DNA of 42,027 nucleotides from Prevotella sp. (GTDB lineage Bacteria; Bacteroidota; Bacteroidia; Bacteroidales; Bacteroidaceae): assembly GCA_017556145.1 (NCBI GenBank), contig JAFZCU010000105.1, positions 1 to 42,027 of the forward strand. The letters run 5' to 3'. The position numbers were made by a program, and so were the translations under genes. This document shows positions 22,984 to 30,566 of this stretch, one piece after another. Each line of letters opens with the position of its first letter. The stretch's first letter is position 1. The notes under the pieces are model-generated. The model searched no databases. It saw only the letters and a list, made by a program, of their open reading frames with translations, and was not told where the DNA came from.

Positions 22984-23323
22984 TCTCCCTAAATCGCTGG
23001 GAATGCCTTTGTACAAAGGGGTTTGAGCACGGGAGGGATGTTTCTGATCCCTCCCATATCTCTCCCGTCATCCCTCCCGTAGCCTTTCATGCGACCCTAA
23101 GTAGCATCACTTTGTAATAAGCCACACGAGACTGACGGAAGTTGGTTATGAACATCTCGCAAAGGTCTTTTTTCTCCATGAAGTCCTGGTTTAGGCCCGT
23201 GTTGTCAATCAGCTGACGAGGTTTGACGGGAGAGATATGGGAGAGATGACGGGAGGGATCAAGGGAGGGATGAAAACTGCGAAAGTCCTTTATATAAAGG
23301 CATTCTGAGAGGTAGACGGGAGG
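22984..23323. mobile_element. Decayed VapE/DUF3874 element (MITE-like remnant)
   Basis: About 340 bases with inverted ends. GAATGCCTTT (23001-23010) and AAAGGCATTC (23296-23305) are perfect complements and both continue into a CCTTT-N4-AAAGG palindrome. Inside lie many GGGAGGGAT and GGGAGAGAT motifs in both orientations, including an 18-base perfect inverted repeat (23053-23070 against 23224-23241) and a hairpin GGGAGGGAT (23031-23039) with ATCCCTCCC (23047-23055). The minus strand carries a piece of the VapE C-terminus. The end layout copies that of 10261-11904: tip, AAAGG-YATTCC motif, then G-rich hairpin about 40 bases in. Confidence 0.6.
23087..23218 (-). pseudogene. C-terminal remnant of a VapE/DUF3874-type ATPase gene
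   Basis: The minus-strand frame from 23218 to the stop at 23087-23089 reads RQLIDNTGLNQDFMEKKDL, then CEMFITNFRQSRVAYYKVML and LRVA. Compared with the intact gene at 10583-11791, IDNTG matches IDNTG, LNQDFMEKKDLCEMFITNFRQ matches LNLNYMEQKDIAEVIEACIRK, and AYYKVMLLRVA at the stop matches TYYKVIPLKAA at the stop. The intervening segments are missing, so two internal deletions are implied and the ATPase domain is gone. No start or ribosome-binding site is present. Confidence 0.72.
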
Positions 23324-23444
23324 GATTGGGACTTTTTCGAAATACTCTGCTCTAATTCATTATCCGAAGCCTCTTGTCTCAAAATAAGAGCCTTTCCTTG
23401 ATGATTAACAGCCTCTTGTTTTCCGTTAAGTAGCTGCTTGATTG

Positions 23445-23503
23445 TTCCCACCTTGGGAATGAAATGTTCCCACGTTGGGAACAAAATATTCCCAGCCTGG
23501 GAA
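23445..23503. promoter_or_regulatory. Three TTCCCA-N3-TGGGAA palindromes at 22-bp spacing
   Basis: Palindromes at 23445-23459 (spacer CCT), 23467-23481 (CGT, extended by G and C outward) and 23489-23503 (GCC). Starts are exactly 22 bases apart, about two helical turns, so bound dimers would sit on one face of the DNA. They lie between the decayed VapE element and the small gene at 23682. Function unknown; operator or replication-type iteron are the main ideas. Confidence 0.8.
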
Positions 23504-23624
23504 TCAGAATAAACAAGGTTAAATAATCGTCATATCACACGGTTTCAGAACGATGTGTTTATTCATCAAAATGAGACTATTTCAGATAAAATCTGAGACA
23601 AATGGCAAAAAAGGAGCGAATTAT

Positions 23625-23655
23625 TTGGAATTATCCGATATTATTTTTATATTTG
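23625..23655 (+). promoter_or_regulatory. Promoter of the small gene at 23682
   Basis: TTG at 23625-23627, 20 bases, then TATATTTG at 23648-23655, a good Bacteroidetes promoter 27 bases before the ATG. Confidence 0.75.
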
Positions 23656-23681
23656 CAAGCGAGAATTAAGAGTTGAATGAT

Positions 23682-23894
23682 ATGAAAGAAAGTACCCTGT
23701 TGAATGAAGCTCAACTAAGTATCCTGAGGCTGCTGGGGTCAATGAAGACCGTGGAGGAGGTGAATGAACTTCGTCAGGTCATCTGTGACTATTATGCGCG
23801 TAAGGTTGATGAAGAGGTGGATTGTCTTTGGGCTGAAGGTAAATGGGACAATGAGAAGAACGAGGCTGTATTGAAAGACAGTTCCTACCAATGA
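23682..23894 (+). CDS. Small acidic protein, antitoxin-like
   Basis: A 70-residue protein, mostly helical and acidic, with the C-terminal segment DEEVDCLWAEGKWDNEKNEAVL. In Bacteroidales, small proteins of this shape often precede a toxin gene and act as antitoxin; the resemblance is from memory of the pattern, not a search. It has its own promoter. The stop overlaps the start of an 18-codon frame as ATGA, which is the usual arrangement of toxin-antitoxin pairs, but that second frame is too short to be a toxin. It may be an orphan antitoxin left after loss of the partner. Confidence 0.55.
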   Translation: MKESTLLNEAQLSILRLLGSMKTVEEVNELRQVICDYYARKVDEEVDCLWAEGKWDNEKNEAVLKDSSYQ

Positions 23895-23947
23895 AACTTA
23901 AAGAATTCCTCGGACTATTGCAGCCTGAGACTAACAATAATGTATAA
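23891..23947 (+). pseudogene. Eighteen-codon frame overlapping the antitoxin-like gene
   Basis: Starts at the ATG in ATGA (23891-23894) and ends at TAA 23945-23947, giving MKLKEFLGLLQPETNNNV. Coupled start but no domain. It could be the truncated beginning of a former partner gene, or noise. Confidence 0.3.
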
Positions 23948-24023
23948 CCCAATAAAAATGACAATGCCTATGGGCTGAGAAATATAAAAAGGACATAAGA
24001 CAGAACGTCCACTTTTGATTCTT

Positions 24024-24166
24024 GTTTCTGACAATTGGGGAATTGAAAGAAATTAGTCAAGAACTGAAGTTGATCGTTCACGCCGTTTGGCGTGGACATT
24101 TGCTCGTTTAAGACTAATAGGTTTTCCCCAATACCTCAGAAACGTAGACGAAGTAAATTGTCCACG
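24024..24166 (+). ncRNA. Structured RNA of unknown class upstream of the BspA-like gene
   Basis: Nested perfect helices: GTTTCTGA (24024-24031) with TCAGAAAC (24136-24143); ATTGGGGAA (24034-24042) with TTCCCCAAT (24124-24132); ATTAGTC (24052-24058) with GACTAAT (24112-24118); and hairpin CACGCC (24079-24084) with GGCGTG (24089-24094) around loop GTTT. A competing helix is possible between CGTGGACA (24091-24098) and TGTCCACG (24159-24166), which would break the inner hairpin. Four concentric stems within 120 bases are very unlikely by chance. The BspA-like ATG is 55 bases beyond, so it could be a leader switch, or an independent small RNA. I do not recognise a known family. Confidence 0.7.
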
Positions 24167-24220
24167 TTTTCTTGTTGTGCCCATTTAAACGAAATGATAT
24201 CCAATTAAAATACATAAACG

Positions 24221-26857
24221 ATGAAGAAGTTATTCATATCAATTGTAGCCATGCTTTTGCCTTTAATGGCAAGTGCTGATGCTGTAGAGATCAATGGAAT
24301 TTTTTATAATCTAATTGATAAGGCAAATTCTGCTGAAGTAACAAAAAATCCTAACTATTATTCTGGTGATATCGTGATACCGGATAAAATTATTTATGAG
24401 GGAATTAACTACAATGTTACCTCAATAGGTAAAGATGCATTTTATAATTGTTTTGGATTATCTACTGTAGCCATACCCAATAGTATAACCATAATTCAGG
24501 ATCGAGCCTTTTTCAATTGTGCAAATTTAAAGTCCATTACAATCCCCAATAGCGTTACATCTATAGGTAAAGAATCATTTTATGGTTGTAAAAGTCTTAC
24601 GTCATTTGTCATTCCTAATAGTGTGACTTCTATTGGTACAGAAGCATTTGGGATGTGTAATAATATTGTTTCTATATCCATACCCAATAGCATTTCAAAA
24701 ATAGATGGTGGATTATTCGAAAATTGTTCAAATTTAAAAACCGTAGATTTACCAAACAGTTTAACGGAAATAGGAACCCGTGCTTTTTGGAAGTGTGAGG
24801 GTTTAGGATCGGTATCTATTCCAGAAGGAGTGATTTACATCGCTTCTGATGCTTTTTCTGGTTGTAGTAGTTTGACTACAGTGGGTTTGCCATCAAGTAT
24901 TACATACATCAATAGTGGCGCTTTCGCCAATTGCAAAAAACTCGAAAGCGTCTTTTGTTATGCAAATAGTATTCCAGGAACAGGAAATGATGTTTTTAAA
25001 GATTCTTATATTGACTATTGTACTTTATACGTTCCTTCTGAGTCTTTGCAAAAATACTGCGAGACATCTCCATGGAAAGAATTTGGTGAGATAAAAGCTA
25101 TCGTCGAAACACCAAGTGTTTATAAATTAACCTATATGGTTGATGGAGTAGTATATAAGGCCTACGATGTGCAAGAAGGAGCTAGCATTACTCCTGAAGT
25201 AGCTCCAACAAAGGAAGGGTATACTTTCTCAGGTTGGAGTGAAATTCCTTCTACAATGCCTAATCACGATGTGACAGTAACAGGTTCATTTACCATTAAT
25301 AAATATAAGCTAACTTATATGGTTGATGGTGTCGAATATAAGTCCTATCAAATAGAGTATGGCGCTAGCATTACACCTGAGGCTGCACCTACAAAAACAG
25401 GATACACCTTCTCTGGGTGGAGCAACATCCCATCAACAATGCCAGCCAACGATGTAACAGTAACTGGTACATTCACTATCAACAAGTATAAACTTATTTA
25501 TAAAGTAGATGGAGTTGAATACAAAACTTACGATGTGGAATATGGCAAATCCATCACGCCAGAACCAGCTCCCACCAAGGAGGGCTATACATTCTCGGGC
25601 TGGAGCTATATACCTTCTACGATGCCCGCAGAAAATGTAACAGTTACAGGTTCATTCACCGTTAATAAGTATAAGCTAATCTACAAGGTAGATGGCGAGG
25701 TCTATAAGACCTACGAGATAGAGTATGGCGCAACCATTACGCCTGAGGCAGAGCCTACGAAGGAGGGTTATTCATTCTCAGGCTGGAGTGAGATACCTTC
25801 CACTATGCCTGCCAGAGATGTGACGGTTACAGGAACATTCTCAAGAGGGGCTTATACTCTGACTTATGTTGTTGATGGCGTAACTTATAAGACTGTTAGC
25901 TACGATTATGGTGAAACCATTACGCCAGAACCTGCACCCACGAAGGAGGGCTATACCTTCTCGGGATGGAGTAACATTCCATCGACTATGCCTGCTAATA
26001 ACGTGACGGTTACAGGTTCGTTCACCGTTAATAAGTATAAGCTAATCTACAAGGTGGACGGCGAAGTCTATAGAACTTACGAAATAGAGTATGGTGCAAC
26101 CATTACGCCTGAGGCAGAGCCTACGAAAGAGGGCTACAAGTTCTCGGGTTGGAGCTATATCCCGAGTAAGATGCCCGCTGAGGATGTGGTGGTAACAGGA
26201 ACCTTCACACAGGAGGCAGAAGTTAAGGATAATGTGTCGTATGAGGTTAATGGCAACAGTGCATCAGTAACCCATGCTAACAATGCAAAGGGTGATATAA
26301 CGATAGAGGAGTCGGTGGTTATCGATGGCAAGACCTACGACGTGACTACTATTGCTGATGGTGCTTTCCAAGGATGTACAGGATTAACTTCGGTAGAAAT
26401 ACCAGCCTCGATTACTAAGATTGGAGAGAATGCCTTCGATGGTTGTTCTGGTCTGCTGATAATTAAGATTGGAAAGGGCATCAAAGAAATTGGTAGCAAG
26501 GCGTTTGCTAATATAGGAAAGAGCAAGGTAAGGACTCGCGCTGAAAGTACAAGTCTGAAAGTGTATTGCGAGGCTGAGGCTATACCATCTACCGCTGCAG
26601 ATGCTTTCGAGAATTCACCGATTGACAAGGGAACACTCTATGTCAAGGATGACTTCGTAAGTATATACAAAGTCCTTGTTCCTTGGAATGGATTCGGTAC
26701 TATAGCAGGACTCGCTACAAGTATCAACTCTGTCTCCATCGATTCTGAGAATGCCTGGATCTTCGACATGCAGGGCAACAGGCGCGGCAATGTCCGTAAG
26801 GGTGTGAACATCATCCGCATGAAGGATGGAAAGAGCAAAAAGGTAATGGTGAAATAA
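24221..26857 (+). CDS. BspA-like leucine-rich repeat surface protein with six InlB B-repeats
   Basis: An 878-residue exported protein. A signal peptide ends near ASA (residue 19). Residues 40-290 are LRR_5/BspA-type repeats (units like SVTSIGKEAFYGCKSLTSV). Residues 301-667 contain six repeats of about 61 residues, each starting YKLTYMVDG or a variant and holding EGYTFSGWS and IPSTMP; these are Listeria-Bacteroides (InlB B) repeats. A second short LRR block follows (about 690-770), then a C-terminal tail INSVSID...IFDMQGNRRG...GVNIIRMKDGKSKKVMVK, which may be a sorting signal. BspA-type proteins mediate adhesion to host proteins. The first 1.2 kb is strikingly AT-rich, while the later repeats approach the local composition, which suggests a mosaic origin. 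A structured RNA precedes the gene and a strong hairpin follows it. Confidence 0.92.
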   Translation: MKKLFISIVAMLLPLMASADAVEINGIFYNLIDKANSAEVTKNPNYYSGDIVIPDKIIYEGINYNVTSIGKDAFYNCFGLSTVAIPNSITIIQDRAFFNCANLKSITIPNSVTSIGKESFYGCKSLTSFVIPNSVTSIGTEAFGMCNNIVSISIPNSISKIDGGLFENCSNLKTVDLPNSLTEIGTRAFWKCEGLGSVSIPEGVIYIASDAFSGCSSLTTVGLPSSITYINSGAFANCKKLESVFCYANSIPGTGNDVFKDSYIDYCTLYVPSESLQKYCETSPWKEFGEIKAIVETPSVYKLTYMVDGVVYKAYDVQEGASITPEVAPTKEGYTFSGWSEIPSTMPNHDVTVTGSFTINKYKLTYMVDGVEYKSYQIEYGASITPEAAPTKTGYTFSGWSNIPSTMPANDVTVTGTFTINKYKLIYKVDGVEYKTYDVEYGKSITPEPAPTKEGYTFSGWSYIPSTMPAENVTVTGSFTVNKYKLIYKVDGEVYKTYEIEYGATITPEAEPTKEGYSFSGWSEIPSTMPARDVTVTGTFSRGAYTLTYVVDGVTYKTVSYDYGETITPEPAPTKEGYTFSGWSNIPSTMPANNVTVTGSFTVNKYKLIYKVDGEVYRTYEIEYGATITPEAEPTKEGYKFSGWSYIPSKMPAEDVVVTGTFTQEAEVKDNVSYEVNGNSASVTHANNAKGDITIEESVVIDGKTYDVTTIADGAFQGCTGLTSVEIPASITKIGENAFDGCSGLLIIKIGKGIKEIGSKAFANIGKSKVRTRAESTSLKVYCEAEAIPSTAADAFENSPIDKGTLYVKDDFVSIYKVLVPWNGFGTIAGLATSINSVSIDSENAWIFDMQGNRRGNVRKGVNIIRMKDGKSKKVMVK

Positions 26858-26888
26858 TACATTCGCAAAATATTCGAATGTGTTATCT

Positions 26889-26930
26889 ACACAAAGAATC
26901 GCTATCAGTAATGGTAGCGATTCTTTGTGT
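26889..26930 (+). terminator. Strong hairpin terminator after the BspA-like gene
   Basis: A perfect 16-base stem: ACACAAAGAATCGCTA (26889-26904) and TAGCGATTCTTTGTGT (26915-26930), loop of 10. A smaller hairpin ACATTCG / CGAATGT precedes it at about 26868-26881. Confidence 0.85.
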
Positions 26931-26993
26931 GTGAATCATGTTATTATTATATAAAAAAAATGTAATTTTTTCCCCCGTTACAATGGAATTGCG

Positions 26994-27001
26994 TAAATTT
27001 G
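26994..27001 (+). promoter_or_regulatory. Promoter -7 box of the GH3-family operon
   Basis: TAAATTTG, 22 bases before the ATG at 27024. The -33 region is a T-rich run without a clear TTG. Confidence 0.55.
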
Positions 27002-27023
27002 CACGCGAAATGCGCAATTTGAA

Positions 27024-28550
27024 ATGAGTATTACTGGTATAGTAAGAAAGGTGTTTGAGTCTCGCCAGCTGGAGTTGGAGAAACATCAGAACGAGGGAAA
27101 GGTATTGCAGGAAGCAGTGCTGGGCCGTCTGATTGCTGAGGCTAAAGACACGGAATATGGCCGTAATCACGCCTTCGCCACGATGAAAGGCTATGAGGAT
27201 TTTGTAAGGCATATTCCTGTCAATACCTATGAAGAACTGAAGGACAGCATCGATCGCATGCGACATGGTGAGACGGATATCCTCTGGCCTGGTCGTGTGA
27301 AATGGTATGCCAAGTCGTCAGGCACTACCAATGATAAATCGAAGTTCATCCCCGTCAGTCAGCAGGGCTTGAAGCGAATGCATTACAAGGGCGGGTTCGA
27401 TGCCGTTGCGATGTATCTGCAGAACAACCCGAAATCACGCCTCTTCGACGGACGGGCGCTGATTCTGGGAGGCAGTCATGCGCCAAACTATAACCTGAAA
27501 GGTTCGTTGGTAGGCGACCTCAGCGCCATCCTGATAGAGAACATCAACCCGCTGGCCAATCTGGTGCGGGTTCCCAAGAAGCAGACGGCCCTGATCTCTG
27601 ATTTCGAGATTAAGCGCGACAAGATAGCCCGTGAGGCGATGAACAAGAATGTGACGAACATTTCGGGCGTGCCCTCATGGATGCTCTCCGTGCTTACTAG
27701 AATGATGGAGATTTCAGGCAAGACGCATCTGGAGGAGGTGTGGCCCAATATCGAGGTGTTCTTCCACGGTGGTGTAGCCTTCACGCCTTACCGTAAGCAG
27801 TATGAGCAGCTCATCACCTCGCCCAAGATGCACTATATGGAGACCTATAATGCCAGCGAGGGCTTCTTCGGGCTGCAGAACGATCCGAACGACAAGTCGA
27901 TGCTGCTGATGCTCGACTATGACGTGTTCTATGAGTTCATTCCGATGGATGGTGGCGATGCCGTTCCCCTTTGGGGCGTGGAAATAGGCAAGAACTATGC
28001 GATGGTCATCTCTACCTGCTGTGGACTGTGGCGTTACGAGATTGGTGATACCATCCAGTTTACGTCGACCAATCCTTATAAGTTTATCATCACAGGTCGT
28101 ACGAAGCACTTTATCAATGCCTTTGGTGAGGAGCTGATTGTCGATAATGCTGAGAAGGGACTGGCCTATGCCTGTGAACAGACAGGGGCAGAGGTCTCTG
28201 AATACACGGCAGCACCTGTGTTTATGGATGCCAATGCCAAGTGCCGTCATCAGTGGATCATCGAGTTTGCCAAGCGGCCCGCGGATCTGCAATTGTTCTC
28301 AGACCTGCTCGACAAGCGCCTGCAGGAAATCAATTCCGACTATGAGGCCAAGCGCTATAAGGATATCACCCTGCAGCACCTCGAAATCATTGAGGCGCGT
28401 GAGAATCTGTTTAATGACTGGCTGAAGCTTCGTGGAAAACTGGGTGGACAGCACAAGGTGCCCCGTCTGAGCAATAGTCGTGAGACCATAGAGCAACTGA
28501 TAGCGCTGAATGAAAGGAAAGAGGAAAGAGGAGAGAGGAAAGAGAAATGA
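27024..28550 (+). CDS. GH3 auxin-responsive-promoter-family acyl-adenylating protein
   Basis: A 508-residue member of the GH3 family within the ANL adenylating superfamily. Plant GH3 proteins conjugate amino acids to hormone acids; the bacterial homologues have no settled substrate. The ATP-binding loop is AKSSGTTNDKSKFIPVS (near residue 97), followed by the acid-binding region YMETYNASEGFFGLQ and the adenylate motif IGDTIQFTS with FIITGRTKHFINAFGEE. The last 12 residues (ERKEERGERKEK) are encoded by four heptanucleotide repeats and look like an addition. The stop overlaps the next gene's ATG as ATGA, so the gene starts an operon with the Ig-like lipoprotein and the DUF3108 protein. Confidence 0.9.
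   Translation: MSITGIVRKVFESRQLELEKHQNEGKVLQEAVLGRLIAEAKDTEYGRNHAFATMKGYEDFVRHIPVNTYEELKDSIDRMRHGETDILWPGRVKWYAKSSGTTNDKSKFIPVSQQGLKRMHYKGGFDAVAMYLQNNPKSRLFDGRALILGGSHAPNYNLKGSLVGDLSAILIENINPLANLVRVPKKQTALISDFEIKRDKIAREAMNKNVTNISGVPSWMLSVLTRMMEISGKTHLEEVWPNIEVFFHGGVAFTPYRKQYEQLITSPKMHYMETYNASEGFFGLQNDPNDKSMLLMLDYDVFYEFIPMDGGDAVPLWGVEIGKNYAMVISTCCGLWRYEIGDTIQFTSTNPYKFIITGRTKHFINAFGEELIVDNAEKGLAYACEQTGAEVSEYTAAPVFMDANAKCRHQWIIEFAKRPADLQLFSDLLDKRLQEINSDYEAKRYKDITLQHLEIIEARENLFNDWLKLRGKLGGQHKVPRLSNSRETIEQLIALNERKEERGERKEK
28516..28543 (+). repeat. Heptanucleotide tandem repeat at the 3' end of the GH3-family gene
   Basis: Four 7-mers: GGAAAGA, GGAAAGA, GGAGAGA, GGAAAGA. They encode the charged C-terminal tail. 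GGAAAGAGGAAAGAGG (28516-28531) is the exact reverse complement of 28631-28646 in the next gene. Confidence 0.92.
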
Positions 28551-30559
28551 TAAGTGGTATGACAAAAAGAAAAGGTATAGGAGGATATATGCGAATGCTT
28601 GTGGCGGTAGGAGTAATCTCCTTCCTCCTTCCTCTTTCCTCTTTCCTCTTTTTCTCCTGTGCCCGAATGGGACAGCCCGATGGTGGCTGGTATGACGATG
28701 ATCCTCCACAGGTCGTTGGCAGCTCGCCAGAAGACAGGGCGACAAATGTCAAGACCAACAAGATCACCATCTTCTTCGATGAGTTTATCAAGATAGAAAA
28801 TGCAAGTGAAAAGGTGATTGTCTCACCCCCACAACTGGAAACACCGGAAATCAAGGGTGCCGGCAAGAAGATTGTGGTGGAACTGAAGGACACGCTGAAA
28901 GAGAATACGACCTATACCATCGACTTCAGCGATGCCATTGTTGACAATAACGAGGGTAATCCCTTGGGCAACTATACCTTCACCTTCTCGACTGGTGAAG
29001 AGATTGACACTTTCGAGATTGCCGGTTATGTGCTCGACGCCAGCAATCTGGAGCCTATCAAGGGTATTGCGGTGGGACTTTATGATGACTTGTCGGATAC
29101 CGTCTTTACCACGAAACCGTTGATGCGTATTTCACGCACAGACAGTCGGGGCTATTTTGTGGTGAAGGGTGTGGCACCAGGTACCTATCGGGCATACGCC
29201 CTTCAGGATATGGATGGCGATTTCTGTTTTAAGCAGACGGGTGAGATGATTGCTTTCAACCATGAGACGTTTGTCCCCTCATCGAAGCCCGATGTCCGTA
29301 CAGATACCATTTGGCGCGATTCGCTGCATATCGACGCATTCCGACGAGTGCCCTATACCCATTTCCTGCCTGACGATGTCACCCTCTTGGCGTTCACACA
29401 TCCTCTGACAGACCGCTATCTGTTGAAGACGGAACGTACGGAACCTAATAAGCTCTCGTTGTATTTCACCTATGGCGACTCTATACTGCCAGAAATCAAG
29501 GGGTTGAATTTTGATGCAGACAGTGCCTTTGTGATCGAGGCCAACGAGAAGCGCGACACCATTCATTACTGGCTGCGCGACACGATGCTCATCAACAAGG
29601 ATTCGCTGCTGATGGATATCACCTACAACATGACGGATACGCTGGGTAATCTTGTGCTTAACACCGACTCCGCAGTAGAGATGCTGCCAAAGGTGTCGTA
29701 TGAGAAGCGTATGAAGGATTTGAACAAGGAAATAGAGAAGTGGCAGAAGCAACAGGAAAAGAAAAAGAAGAACGACCAGCCTTATGACTCTATCTATCCC
29801 GTCAAACCGCTCGATGTGAAGTATAATGTGCCAGGTTCTGCGACTCCAAGTTCACGGATTACCGTAGAGATGCCTGCCCCATTGGAGGTTTGCGATACAT
29901 CGAAGATACATCTCTATTCCATGATCGACTCCGTATGGTATCAGACACCCTGTGAGTTCCGTCAAATAAAGAATAAGCTAAGGGAATATGAGTTGCTGGT
30001 CGATTGGCGATTGGAGACAGAATATAGCTTTGAGGTCGACTCGGCAGCTTTCATCGATATCTATGGCAATGTCTCGAAAGCCAATAAGCAGGGCATCAAG
30101 GTGAAAGGGCCGGATGAGTTCAGTCTGCTGATAGTGAACGTCAGCGGTCTGGAGGTGGCCGATACATCCATTATCGTTCAGTTGCTTAACAACTCGGATG
30201 CACCAGTGATGGAAACACGGGTGAAGAAAGGCACGGCCAGGTTTGAATATCTGACACCAGGCAAATACTATATGCGTGCCTTTGTGGATGCCAATGGCAA
30301 TGGTATCTGGGATACGGGCGACTATAAGGCCGACCGTCAGGCTGAGGCTGTCTATTACTATACACAGGAAATAGAATGTAAGGAGAAATGGGATGTGACC
30401 AAGTCTTGGAATCTGACGGAAGTACCGCGTTTCCGCCAAAAGCCAAGTGCTATCACCAAACAGAAGCCTGATAAGGATAAGAAGTTGAAGAACCGCAACA
30501 TTGACAGAGCCAAGAAGTTGGGAGTTGAATATCTCAAGACCCAAGGCGTGACACTATAA
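28547..30559 (+). CDS. Lipoprotein with an N-terminal Ig-like (Big_5) domain
   Basis: A 670-residue lipoprotein. The signal peptide ends in FLFFSC (Cys38 counted from the ATG at 28547; ATGs at 28559 and 28589 are alternatives, the last giving the most compact signal). Residues 45-150 are a Big_5-type domain (PPQVVGSSPEDRATNVKTNKITIFFDEFI ... YTFTFSTG). A second segment around 155-220 resembles a carboxypeptidase-like regulatory beta domain (IAGYVLDASNLEPIKGIAVGLYDD), and a similar one lies near 560-620. Probably surface-exposed or periplasmic; role unknown. It overlaps the GH3-family gene as ATGA and is followed after seven bases by the DUF3108 gene. The signal-peptide codons hold heptanucleotide repeats. 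Confidence 0.85.
   Translation: MISGMTKRKGIGGYMRMLVAVGVISFLLPLSSFLFFSCARMGQPDGGWYDDDPPQVVGSSPEDRATNVKTNKITIFFDEFIKIENASEKVIVSPPQLETPEIKGAGKKIVVELKDTLKENTTYTIDFSDAIVDNNEGNPLGNYTFTFSTGEEIDTFEIAGYVLDASNLEPIKGIAVGLYDDLSDTVFTTKPLMRISRTDSRGYFVVKGVAPGTYRAYALQDMDGDFCFKQTGEMIAFNHETFVPSSKPDVRTDTIWRDSLHIDAFRRVPYTHFLPDDVTLLAFTHPLTDRYLLKTERTEPNKLSLYFTYGDSILPEIKGLNFDADSAFVIEANEKRDTIHYWLRDTMLINKDSLLMDITYNMTDTLGNLVLNTDSAVEMLPKVSYEKRMKDLNKEIEKWQKQQEKKKKNDQPYDSIYPVKPLDVKYNVPGSATPSSRITVEMPAPLEVCDTSKIHLYSMIDSVWYQTPCEFRQIKNKLREYELLVDWRLETEYSFEVDSAAFIDIYGNVSKANKQGIKVKGPDEFSLLIVNVSGLEVADTSIIVQLLNNSDAPVMETRVKKGTARFEYLTPGKYYMRAFVDANGNGIWDTGDYKADRQAEAVYYYTQEIECKEKWDVTKSWNLTEVPRFRQKPSAITKQKPDKDKKLKNRNIDRAKKLGVEYLKTQGVTL
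28621..28648 (+). repeat. Heptanucleotide tandem repeat in the lipoprotein signal-peptide codons
   Basis: Four 7-mers: CTTCCTC, CTTCCTC, TTTCCTC, TTTCCTC, encoding FLLPLSSFL just before the lipobox. The 16 bases 28631-28646 are complementary to 28516-28531, so the mRNA could form a stem enclosing the start region of this gene. Confidence 0.92.
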
Positions 30560-30566
30560 CATAAAG

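Noticed and set aside
23290-23484. A 64-codon minus-strand frame beginning MFPTWEHFIPKVGT
   Set aside because: Its first part is a translation of the palindromes at 23445-23503 and its last part lies in the right end of the decayed element; no ribosome-binding site or domain is evident.
23445-23503. Evenly spaced palindromes as a possible CRISPR array
   Set aside because: The units are 15 bp palindromes with 7-bp linkers, far shorter than CRISPR repeats and spacers, and no cas genes are present.
24024-24143. Structured RNA as tmRNA, RNase P RNA or 6S RNA
   Set aside because: The size and helix layout do not fit tmRNA or RNase P, and the concentric perfect stems with a short apical hairpin do not clearly match 6S; I left it unassigned.
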